Assembly: GCA_041752455.1 (NCBI GenBank)
Contig: JBGSWL010000182.1
Location: forward strand, 1 to 48,140
DNA: 48,140 nt
DNA from: JBGSWL01 sp041752455
Lineage (GTDB): Bacteria; Pseudomonadota; Alphaproteobacteria; Rhizobiales; Rhizobiaceae
Direction: 5' to 3'
Of this stretch, positions 40,942-48,140 are shown piece after piece. Every line of letters starts with the position of its first letter. Position 1 is the stretch's first letter. The translations under genes were made by a program, and so were the position numbers. A model generated the notes under the pieces. That model had not been told where the DNA came from, made no database searches, and worked only from the letters and a program-made list of their open reading frames with translations.

Positions 40942-42333
40942 TCAGGCCCTCGCCTTGCGGATGGCGGGATAGCGCTTTTCGATGACGGAGTAGAGTGCGC
41001 GCACGGCCTGCGCCTCGCCGCCCGCAGGTCCATGCAGGCGCGCCGAGGGGTTCCAGGCAAAGATGTCGAAATGTACCCATGACACAGCCTTCTGCACGAA
41101 TTTGCCGAGAAACAGCGCTGCCGTCACCGATCCGGCAAACCCATCCGTCGCGACATTGCAACAATCGGCGACCGTTGACGACAGGGTGCGTTCATAGGGC
41201 GACCAGAGCGGCATGCGCCACAGCGGATCGTGCTCGATCGCCGACGCAGATGCCAAGACATCAGCAAGCGCATCATCACGGGTATAGAACGGCACGACCT
41301 CCGGACCGAGCGCAACGCGGGCAGCGCCTGTCAGCGTTGCCATGTTGATCAGGAGTTCCGGGCGCTCCTCGTCAGCCAGAGACAGTGCATCGGCCAACAC
41401 GAGGCGGCCCTCGGCATCGGTGTTGCCGATCTCGACGGTGATACCCTGCCGTGTCCGGTAGATGTCGCCCGGCCGGAATGCATTGCCTGAAATCGAGTTT
41501 TCGACCGCGGGAATCAGCACGCGGAGCCGGACATCGAGGCCAGCGTCCATGATCATGCGGGCAAGGCCCAGAACGCTGGCCGCGCCACCCATGTCCTTCT
41601 TCATGTTGCGCATGCCCGAGGCCGGCTTGATGTCGAGGCCACCGGTATCGAATGCGACGCCCTTGCCGACCAACGTGACGCTGGGCGCACCACGGCGGCC
41701 CCAACGGATATCGATCAGGCGCGGGGCCGACGCCGATGCGCGACCCACCGCATGGATCATCGGAAAGTTTCGCGTCAGCAGGTCATCGCCCTTGATGACC
41801 CGAACCGACCCCTTGCGGTTGCGCATCAGGCGGCGGCAGGCTTCCTCGATCTGGTCCGGGCCCATGTCATTGGTCGGCGTGTTGACCAGATCGCGGGTCA
41901 ACCAGACACCATCGGCGATGCGGACGATCCGGTCAGCATCCACGCCCTGCGGCGTTTCAAGCAGGACAGCGCGGCGGGATTCGGAGTTGGCGCGATAGGT
42001 ATCGAACCGATAGGCGCCCAGCAGAAAGCCGAGCGTCACCATGGTCATGTCTGCGCTGTCCGGATTGGCGATGCGCCAGCGACCGACCGGCAGCTTGCGG
42101 CGCAAGACGCCTGCCGAAAACGGCTCGCTGGTCTTGCCGAGCGACAAGACAGCGGCCCCGACGCCACCGGCGCCGTCGGGCAGCAGGTGCACATCGCCCT
42201 CCTGCTCGGAGGCATCGATCGCCGAAAGCCAGGCTGTCACGTCCTTTGGCAGGCTGGAAACCGCGTCACGATCCGCGATCCAGAGCGGACGCGCGTCGCC
42301 ACCTGGCTCGGCAAGAAGCGATTTCGGCGTCAT
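40942..42333 (-). CDS. M17-family leucyl aminopeptidase
   Basis: The 463-residue cytosolic enzyme has the di-metal catalytic core of family M17: GKGVAFDTGGLDIKPASGMR with metal ligands Lys and Asp, MKKDMGGAASVLG, and the signature NTDAEGRLVLADAL. AAGGA nine bases upstream supports the ATG at 42333. It releases N-terminal amino acids from peptides. Divergent from tadD, sharing a 150-base intergenic region with TTAA motifs. Confidence 0.93.
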   Translation of the reverse strand: MTPKSLLAEPGGDARPLWIADRDAVSSLPKDVTAWLSAIDASEQEGDVHLLPDGAGGVGAAVLSLGKTSEPFSAGVLRRKLPVGRWRIANPDSADMTMVTLGFLLGAYRFDTYRANSESRRAVLLETPQGVDADRIVRIADGVWLTRDLVNTPTNDMGPDQIEEACRRLMRNRKGSVRVIKGDDLLTRNFPMIHAVGRASASAPRLIDIRWGRRGAPSVTLVGKGVAFDTGGLDIKPASGMRNMKKDMGGAASVLGLARMIMDAGLDVRLRVLIPAVENSISGNAFRPGDIYRTRQGITVEIGNTDAEGRLVLADALSLADEERPELLINMATLTGAARVALGPEVVPFYTRDDALADVLASASAIEHDPLWRMPLWSPYERTLSSTVADCCNVATDGFAGSVTAALFLGKFVQKAVSWVHFDIFAWNPSARLHGPAGGEAQAVRALYSVIEKRYPAIRKARA

Positions 42334-42379
42334 GGGCAAGTGTCCTTCCGGCGAAGTGTGGTCGTCGGCGTCAACGCCA

Positions 42380-42428
42380 TTAACCATCCGTTAGGGTTAA
42401 CAGAATATTGCTGATTAACAGAGGTTAA
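42380..42428. promoter_or_regulatory. Cluster of CtrA-like TTAA motifs
   Basis: Four TTAA elements occur in 49 bases: TTAACCAT (42380-42387), TTAAC (42397-42401), and TTAA-N6-TTAA (42415-42428). TTAACCAT is the CtrA half-site motif used in rhizobia; the full CtrA box has TTAA-N7-TTAA, so the last pair is one base short. They lie between the divergent aminopeptidase and tadD genes, 56 bases before tadD. Confidence 0.45.
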
Positions 42429-42483
42429 TGCGCGGTTTTGCGCCGGTTTTTAGAGGCCGCAGCCGCCGGTTCGGGAGATGGGG

Positions 42484-43296
42484 ATGACGAAAACTCAAAT
42501 GCGCAGGCAGGCCGGACGGCCGCTCGCCGCAACCCTTGCCGCCCTGATGGTCATCGGGGTTGCCGGCTGCGCGCGCGACGGGACCACCACCGGTTCCATC
42601 GGCGGCGGCAACAAGCCCGTCGAACAGATGAATGCGGTCGAGCTCGAAGCCTCTCTTCAGCGTTATCGCAGCCTCTACGAACGCAACCCCGGCGACGCCC
42701 AGGTTTCGATGGCCTATGCCTCGATTCTTCGCATGAACAATTTCAGCGATCAGGCCCTTGCGGTCATGCGCAAGGCTGCGATCCAGCACCCGGAGAACCG
42801 CGACGTCCTCGCCGCCTATGGAAAGGCGCTTGCCAGTGCCGGCGACTTCCCGGCCGCGCTCGATGCGGTCCAGCGTGCGCAGGATCCGACACAGCCAGAC
42901 TGGCGGCTGATTTCGGCCGAAGGCGCGATCTATGATCAGACCGGCAGACCCGAGCAGGCGCGCACCCGCTATGACGCGGCGCTTCGCCTGCGACCGAATG
43001 AACCCTCGGTTCTTTCAAATCTGGCCATGAGCTACATCCTCGAAGGCAATCTGCCCAAGGCCGAGCAGATCCTGCGTTCAGCCGTCGAGCAGCCGGGCGC
43101 CGACAGCCGCGTGCGGCAAAACCTTGCGCTGGCCATCGGCCTGCAGGGGCGCTTTGATGAAGCCGAAGCGGCTGCCCGCCGTGAATTGTCGCCACAGCAG
43201 GCCGAAGCCAATGTCGCTTACCTGCGGACCATGTTGTCCCAGCAGGACGCCTGGAACCTGATCAAACAGGAAGACCAGGCCCAGCAGGCGCAATAA
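42484..43296 (+). CDS. tadD: TadD-like TPR lipoprotein
   Basis: The 270-residue protein has a lipoprotein signal with lipobox VAGC (C29) and several tetratricopeptide repeats between about 55 and 250 (LQRYRSLYERNPGDAQVSMA, VLAAYGKALASAGDFPAALD, AEGAIYDQTGRPEQARTRYD). TadD is an outer-membrane-associated pilotin-like scaffold of the Tad pilus. GGGAG six bases upstream fixes the ATG at 42484 over 42478. It faces the tadC-tadB-cpaF-cpaE genes. Confidence 0.9.
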   Translation: MTKTQMRRQAGRPLAATLAALMVIGVAGCARDGTTTGSIGGGNKPVEQMNAVELEASLQRYRSLYERNPGDAQVSMAYASILRMNNFSDQALAVMRKAAIQHPENRDVLAAYGKALASAGDFPAALDAVQRAQDPTQPDWRLISAEGAIYDQTGRPEQARTRYDAALRLRPNEPSVLSNLAMSYILEGNLPKAEQILRSAVEQPGADSRVRQNLALAIGLQGRFDEAEAAARRELSPQQAEANVAYLRTMLSQQDAWNLIKQEDQAQQAQ

Positions 43297-43322
43297 CCGC
43301 TCAATCTACTGCCCAACAATGC

Positions 43323-43354
43323 AAAAGGCCCGGTGACATGTCACCGGGCCTTTT
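43323..43354. terminator. Bidirectional terminator between tadD and tadC
   Basis: A perfect 32-base palindrome (AAAAGGCCCGGTGACA and its reverse complement) forms a stem with A- and T-runs at its ends, between the convergent tadD and tadC genes. Confidence 0.92.
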
Positions 43355-43383
43355 GTCTTGGATCATGCTTTGGAAGGACGCAT

Positions 43384-44385
43384 TCAGAAGATGCCGCCAC
43401 GGGCCGAAATCTGGATGCCAGCCGGTCCGAGGATGACGCCGAACAGCACGGGCAGGAAGAACAGGATCATCGGAACCGTCAGCTGCGGCGGCAGCGCAGC
43501 TGCCTTTTTCTCGGCTTCATTCATGCGCTGCTCGCGGCTTTCGTTGGAAAGGACGCGCAGGGCAGAGCCGACGGGCGTACCGTAGCGTTCTGCCTGGATC
43601 AGCGCCTGACAGACACCTTTGACGGTTTCCAACCCTGTGCGTTTTGCCAGGTTGTCATAGGCCAGGCGGCGCTCGGACAGGAACGACAGTTCCGCGCCAA
43701 CGAGGACCATTTCTTCGGCCAGCGGAACCGACTGGGTTCCGATTTCCTCGGCCACCCGCTTGAATGCCGCCTCGATCGACATCCCCGATTCCACGCAGAT
43801 CAGCATCAGGTCGAGCGAATCCGGCCAGGCCTTCTTGATCGACTGACGCCGTTTGCCAGCCTTGTTGTTCACGTAGATGTTCGGCATGTAGAAGCCGAGA
43901 TAGGCAAAGCCGATCGCCGCAAAGAGACGTACCATGGTCGTGTGCTCGGGCAAAAATCCGAGCACGAAGATGTAGAACAGCGCGACGGCAAAAAAGATGA
44001 ACGGCAGCACGAAGCGGGCGAACAGGAAGACGTTCAGCGGCTGCTGACCGCGAAAGCCTGCCGAACGCAACTTGTCGACGGTCGCCTCGTCAGCGAGCAT
44101 GTTCTTCAGGTCGAGACGTTCGACAACGCCTTTGAGCCCGCCACTCTTTGCCTGGTCCATGCGCAGGCTTCCGCGCGAGCTCTGTTTCTCGGCCGCCAGC
44201 TTGGCGCGTTCACGCGCACGGATTTCCTCGCGCTCCAAAGCGACCGTCTTCATGCGCGTCTTCAGTTCGTTGCCGCCAAGCAGTGGCGTCATGACGGTGA
44301 AGATCGTGGCGAAAACACTGACTGAAACCAGCACCGCAAACAGGAACTGGCTGGAGGTCAGCAGCTCGACGATATCGGATGACAT
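43384..44385 (-). CDS. tadC: Tad pilus inner-membrane protein TadC
   Basis: The 333-residue protein has the GspF-like domain (about 190-310: KAWPDSLDLMLICVESGMSI, RTGLETVKGVCQALIQAERY, GTPVGSALRVLS) flanked by membrane segments at the N-terminus, middle and C-terminus. With TadB it forms the inner-membrane platform of the Flp/Tad pilus. It follows tadB by ten bases. Confidence 0.93.
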   Translation of the reverse strand: MSSDIVELLTSSQFLFAVLVSVSVFATIFTVMTPLLGGNELKTRMKTVALEREEIRARERAKLAAEKQSSRGSLRMDQAKSGGLKGVVERLDLKNMLADEATVDKLRSAGFRGQQPLNVFLFARFVLPFIFFAVALFYIFVLGFLPEHTTMVRLFAAIGFAYLGFYMPNIYVNNKAGKRRQSIKKAWPDSLDLMLICVESGMSIEAAFKRVAEEIGTQSVPLAEEMVLVGAELSFLSERRLAYDNLAKRTGLETVKGVCQALIQAERYGTPVGSALRVLSNESREQRMNEAEKKAAALPPQLTVPMILFFLPVLFGVILGPAGIQISARGGIF

Positions 44386-44395
44386 GGCCGCTCCC

Positions 44396-45415
44396 TCACA
44401 CTTCGAAGTTGATCATCTGGCGCATGACGAACACGCCGATGCCCATCCAGACGGCGGAAACGCCGAGAATGAGGTTGCCGGTATCGGTCGTGAACAGCAG
44501 GCTGATGTATTCAGGGCTGGTGAAATAGACGAGGATCGTGACGATCGGCGGCAGCGCTGCAATGATCGCCGCCGAGGCCTTGGCTTCCATCGACATGGCC
44601 GCAACCTTGGCTTTCATGGTCTTGCGCGCACGCAGCACCTTGGACAAATTGCCGAGCGCTTCCGACAAGTTGCCGCCGGCCTGCTGCTGGATCTGGATGA
44701 CGATCGCAAAGAAGTTGGCTTCGGCAACCGGCATGTTCTCGTACATGCGCGAACAGGCTTCAGGAACCGACATGCCAAGCTGCTGGGCTTCGACGATGCG
44801 CCGGAATTCGGTCTTGACCGGCTCCCGCGCTTCCGTCGCGATCAGGCGGATGCCGTCATTGAGCGGCAGGCCGGACTTGATGGCGCGGACGATCACATCG
44901 ATGGAGTTGGGAAACTCGTTGAGGAAGGCCTTCATGCGGCGCTGACGCAGCATGCCCACGACCCAGCGTGGCAGACCGAATGAAGCGGCAAAGAAAACGC
45001 CGGCGAGATACAGAAGCGGGACGCCGAAGAACAGCGCAAGGATGGTCACGACCACGCCGCAGATGCCGGAATAGATGTAGAATGTGCGCATTTCCAGCGT
45101 CAGGCCGGCCTGCTTCAACTGCTGTTTCAGCGAAGGCTTGGTGATGCGCTGCTCGCGCGCCTTGTTGCGCTTGTCGATGTCGGATAGCGACTCAGCCACG
45201 GCCTTGCGTCGGCGCTGGCCTTCGGCGGCACGATCGACATGGGCCCGCTTTGTCACGGTGTCGGTGGAGGCTGACTTGATCGAGGCAAGCCGGCGGTTGC
45301 GGTTCTGCTCGACGGCAATCGAATTGAACAACAGCGCATAGAGAACGCCGCCTGCGGCCAGTGCCGCAAGCGCAACGAACCCCAAAACTGTTGCCGGAAT
45401 TCCGAAGATCACCAT
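44396..45415 (-). CDS. tadB: Tad pilus inner-membrane protein TadB
   Basis: The 339-residue paralogue of TadC has an N-terminal membrane segment, two further segments at about 110-155, the GspF-like domain (FPNSIDVIVRAIKSGLPLND, AGGNLSEALGNLSKVLRARK) and C-terminal segments. It interacts with the CpaF ATPase. 33 bases separate it from cpaF. Confidence 0.93.
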   Translation of the reverse strand: MVIFGIPATVLGFVALAALAAGGVLYALLFNSIAVEQNRNRRLASIKSASTDTVTKRAHVDRAAEGQRRRKAVAESLSDIDKRNKAREQRITKPSLKQQLKQAGLTLEMRTFYIYSGICGVVVTILALFFGVPLLYLAGVFFAASFGLPRWVVGMLRQRRMKAFLNEFPNSIDVIVRAIKSGLPLNDGIRLIATEAREPVKTEFRRIVEAQQLGMSVPEACSRMYENMPVAEANFFAIVIQIQQQAGGNLSEALGNLSKVLRARKTMKAKVAAMSMEAKASAAIIAALPPIVTILVYFTSPEYISLLFTTDTGNLILGVSAVWMGIGVFVMRQMINFEV

Positions 45416-45448
45416 GTCATTTGTCCGCGCACTGCGTTCGACCGCCCA

Positions 45449-46906
45449 TCACTTGTCCGACATTTCCATGGCGTCCATCGCCGCGGCGAGACGCTGCTCT
45501 TCGCCATAATACCGGGCGCGGTCCCACAGGACCGGACGTCCGATGCCGGTTGAACGGTGCTTGCCGATCAGCTTGCCATTGGCGTCTTCGCCCATCAGGT
45601 CATAGGTCATGAGATCCTGGGTGATGACGACATCGCCTTCCATGCCCACAACCTCGGTGATGTGGGTGATGCGGCGCGAGCCGTCGCGCAGACGCGCTGC
45701 CTGGACGATGACGTCGACCGAACCCACGATGATTTCGCGCACGGTCTTCTGCGGCAGGGTGAACCCGCCCATGGCGATCATGGATTCCATGCGGCTGAGA
45801 CATTCGCGCGGCGTATTGGCGTGGATGGTGCCCATCGAGCCGTCGTGACCGGTGTTCATCGCCTGCAAAAGGTCGAAAACCTCCGGTCCGCGCACTTCGC
45901 CGACGATGATACGTTCGGGGCGCATGCGCAGGCAGTTCTTGACGAGGTCACGCATGGTGATCTCGCCTTCGCCTTCAAGGTTCGGCGGGCGGGTTTCAAG
46001 GCGCACCACATGCGGCTGCTGAAGCTGCAGTTCCGCCGAGTCTTCGCACGTGATGATGCGCTCATCCTTGTCGATGTAGTTGGTCAGGCAGTTGAGCAGC
46101 GTCGTCTTGCCCGAACCGGTACCGCCGGAGATGACGGTATTGCAACGGACGCGTCCGATGATCTGGAGCAGCGTTGCGCCTTCCGGGGAAATCGAGCCGA
46201 ACTTGACAAGCTGGTCGAGGGTCAGCTTGTCCTTCTTGAATTTGCGGATGGTCAGGGCGGTGCCGTCGATCGAAAGCGGCGGCGCGATGACGTTGACACG
46301 TGAACCGTCGGCGAGACGCGCATCGCAGATCGGGCTTGATTCATCGACGCGCCGGCCAACCTGGCTGACGATGCGCTGGCAGATCGACAACAACTGTTGG
46401 CCATCGCGGAAGCGAATGTCGGCAGGCACAACCTTGCCTGCAACTTCGATATAGGCCTTGTCCGGGCCATTGATCATGATGTCGGCGATATCATCGCGCG
46501 CCAGCAGCGGCTCCAGCGGCCCATAGCCGAGCACGTCGTTGCAGATGTCCTCGAGCAGCTCCTCCTGCTCGGCGATGGACATCACTACGTTCTTGATGGC
46601 CACGATCTCGCTGACGATGTCGCGGATCTCTTCCCGCGCGGCGTCGGGGTCGAGTTTGGCGAGCTGGGTCAGGTCGATCGTGTCGATGAGCGCGTTGAAG
46701 ACCGTCGTCTTGACGTCGTAATACTCCTCGGAGAGGGTACGCTCCGTGTGCTTGCGCGCCGGCTTCGGCGTGGACGGCTGCGGGCCGGTCTCCGAGGCGG
46801 CATCATTGCCGGTTTGCTGCACCGGCTCGACACTCCGTGGCAGCTCGGGCGCTGGAGCCTTTTCCTGAGGCGCCGGTGCTGCGGGGTTACTCCGTTTTCC
46901 GAACAT
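45449..46906 (-). CDS. cpaF: Tad pilus assembly ATPase CpaF/TadA
   Basis: This GspE-family ATPase of 485 residues powers pilus extension and retraction. A Pro-rich N-terminal tail (1-55) precedes an all-alpha domain and the ATPase core: Walker A GGTGSGKTT (261-269), the Asp/Glu motif ITCEDSAELQLQQPHVVRLE, Walker B RPERIIVGEVRGPE, and the His box TGHDGSMGTIHANTPRE. It lies nine bases after cpaE. Confidence 0.96.
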   Translation of the reverse strand: MFGKRSNPAAPAPQEKAPAPELPRSVEPVQQTGNDAASETGPQPSTPKPARKHTERTLSEEYYDVKTTVFNALIDTIDLTQLAKLDPDAAREEIRDIVSEIVAIKNVVMSIAEQEELLEDICNDVLGYGPLEPLLARDDIADIMINGPDKAYIEVAGKVVPADIRFRDGQQLLSICQRIVSQVGRRVDESSPICDARLADGSRVNVIAPPLSIDGTALTIRKFKKDKLTLDQLVKFGSISPEGATLLQIIGRVRCNTVISGGTGSGKTTLLNCLTNYIDKDERIITCEDSAELQLQQPHVVRLETRPPNLEGEGEITMRDLVKNCLRMRPERIIVGEVRGPEVFDLLQAMNTGHDGSMGTIHANTPRECLSRMESMIAMGGFTLPQKTVREIIVGSVDVIVQAARLRDGSRRITHITEVVGMEGDVVITQDLMTYDLMGEDANGKLIGKHRSTGIGRPVLWDRARYYGEEQRLAAAMDAMEMSDK

Positions 46907-46915
46907 CTCTTTTTC

Positions 46916-48140
46916 TTAGCCGCGTGCCTTGGTGAGTCTCAGACGGCCGAGCAATGGCCCAAGCAGCGAAGCGCTCTCGCTCTTTTGCTCGATCCGGTCG
47001 GTGAGGAGATTAGCCAAGTTGCGGAAGGCGTCGGCGGCCTTCGACTTCTCCGAAATTTCTTCGATCATCTGGCCGTTGTTCGCCGCTGTGCCGAAGAGGT
47101 GCGCGTCGAAATCGATGATGACCTGTGGAGCGAGCTCGATGGCATGACCGAAGTCCTTCACCGAAATCTCCGGACGCTTCGGCACGCCGACCTGGTTGAG
47201 CACGAGCATCGGCGGCCGGTCGTTCGGCCTTGAGGCCTTGAGCTGATCCACGAGGTTTTTGGTGTTCCGCAGGCTGGCGAGATCCGGCATGGCGGTGACC
47301 ACGACGAAATCGGCCTTAAGCACCACCTCCTTAGCCCAGCCGGTCCACAGATGGGGCACATCCACAGCGACCCAGGGCACGTTCTCGCGGACCACGTCGA
47401 GCACCGTCTCGCATGCGCCCATGTCAACGTCATAGGGCCGGTCGAGCGCGGTCGGCGCGGCGAACAAGCTCAGATGGTCGGAACAGCGCGACAACAGCCG
47501 GTCGAGAAGAACTTCATCGAGACGTTCCGGAGTTGCCAGCGCGTCGGCGATGCCTTGCAGCGGGTCTTGATTGAAGTCGAGCCCGGCCGTGCCGAACGGC
47601 AGATCGAGATCGGCGATGACCACATCGCTTTCCAGCGCGGTCGCGATGGCGAAGGCCGTGTTGTGGCATACGGTACTGGAGCCCGCGCCGCCCTTGGCGC
47701 CGATAAAGGCGATGACCTGTCCTACCGGCCCGTTTTCCGGATCGGTATAGACCGAGGCAATACTCTCGATCACGAGCGGTACGGTCATCGGCGCCACGAC
47801 ATATTCGCTGACACCCTGGCGTAGAAGCTCTCGATAAAGGAGCACGTCGTTGACGTGTCCGACGGCGATCACCTTGGTGCCCGGATCGCAGACCTCGGCC
47901 AAGCGCTCCAGATCGGCGAGCATCCCCTTCCGGTCGAGCAACGACTCGACGACGATCAGGTTTGGCGTCGAGGCATCGCGATAGAAGGACACGGCCGCTT
48001 CGACGCCCCCCATCTGCACAGTGACGTGCGCCTTGGAGAGACGGCGATCCTCCGACGCTTTCTGAATCACGGCCGCCGTGTCCTGATCCTCGCAGAACGC
48101 CTGAATGTTAACGCGCGGAACAGGGCGTGCGCGCGGCTCC
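46916..48140 (-). CDS. cpaE: Pilus assembly protein CpaE/TadZ (5' end off window)
   Basis: This MinD/ParA-superfamily protein localises the Tad machine. The frame is open to the right edge: residues such as RPVPRVNIQAFCEDQDTAAV upstream of the GTG at 48070 are typical CpaE sequence, so the gene begins beyond the window. A receiver-like N-terminal domain is followed by a deviant Walker A, FIGAKGGAGSSTVCHN, in which the usual lysine before Ser/Thr is serine. The C-terminal part includes DFGHAIELAPQVIIDFDAHL. Confidence 0.93.
   Translation of the reverse strand, partial: EPRARPVPRVNIQAFCEDQDTAAVIQKASEDRRLSKAHVTVQMGGVEAAVSFYRDASTPNLIVVESLLDRKGMLADLERLAEVCDPGTKVIAVGHVNDVLLYRELLRQGVSEYVVAPMTVPLVIESIASVYTDPENGPVGQVIAFIGAKGGAGSSTVCHNTAFAIATALESDVVIADLDLPFGTAGLDFNQDPLQGIADALATPERLDEVLLDRLLSRCSDHLSLFAAPTALDRPYDVDMGACETVLDVVRENVPWVAVDVPHLWTGWAKEVVLKADFVVVTAMPDLASLRNTKNLVDQLKASRPNDRPPMLVLNQVGVPKRPEISVKDFGHAIELAPQVIIDFDAHLFGTAANNGQMIEEISEKSKAADAFRNLANLLTDRIEQKSESASLLGPLLGRLRLTKARG

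Overview
The window looks like chromosomal DNA of an alphaproteobacterium of the order Hyphomicrobiales (Rhizobiales), close to Rhizobiaceae or Phyllobacteriaceae. Support comes from the high G+C content, rhizobial-type protein sequences, a minimal 4.5S SRP RNA next to dnaX-ybaB-recR, the dapD/dapE and def/fmt/truA neighbourhoods, a dual-substrate-protein yej transporter and a tad/cpa pilus locus. Both edges cut genes: phnC on the left and cpaE on the right. No rRNA, tRNA, CRISPR array, prophage or insertion sequence was seen.

Layout. 1-1563: phosphonate/phosphate-type ABC genes phnD and phnC with a possible Pho box. 1593-4238: an envelope stress block with an exported MsrB, an exported fasciclin protein, and an anti-sigma/ECF sigma pair. 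The sigma operon and the fasciclin gene carry near-identical promoter elements. 4311-6840: argB, a pyrimidine 5'-nucleotidase and a DUF817 membrane protein, joined by overlapping start and stop codons. 6904-8394: an exported EF-hand protein with a Met/Gly/Gln linker, and a LOG-family protein. 8538-12325: dapD, two small membrane proteins, dapE and another membrane protein. 12301-17418: truA, fmt and def on the minus strand, separated by a GT39-type glycosyltransferase and by a FitAB/VapBC-type toxin-antitoxin pair. 17508-23043: rmuC, a PhnD-like protein without signal peptide, a fatty-acid desaturase, its divergent XRE regulator and an MltB-type lytic transglycosylase. Between the last two lies a 320-base gap with an FNR/FixK-type box.

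23084-29372: recR, ybaB, dnaX, SRP RNA, a HIT protein, nudC (broken by an amber codon), pheA and kdsB. 29550-30138: membrane-anchored cytochrome c and its terminator. 30209-38686: a yejA1-yejA2-yejB-yejE-yejF peptide importer operon. yejA1 has a premature amber codon and a PIN-domain toxin-antitoxin pair sits between yejE and yejF. 38710-42333: hydroxyacid dehydrogenase, NlpC/P60 hydrolase, MarR-like regulator and M17 aminopeptidase. 42484-48140: tadD facing tadC-tadB-cpaF-cpaE, with CtrA-like TTAA motifs upstream of tadD.

Most genes are housekeeping. The points that stand out are the sigma/anti-sigma/fasciclin regulon with matching promoters, two in-frame amber codons in otherwise conserved frames (both Pro-TAG-Pro), a toxin-antitoxin pair coupled to yejF, and an FNR-type box in front of a short cysteine-rich frame.
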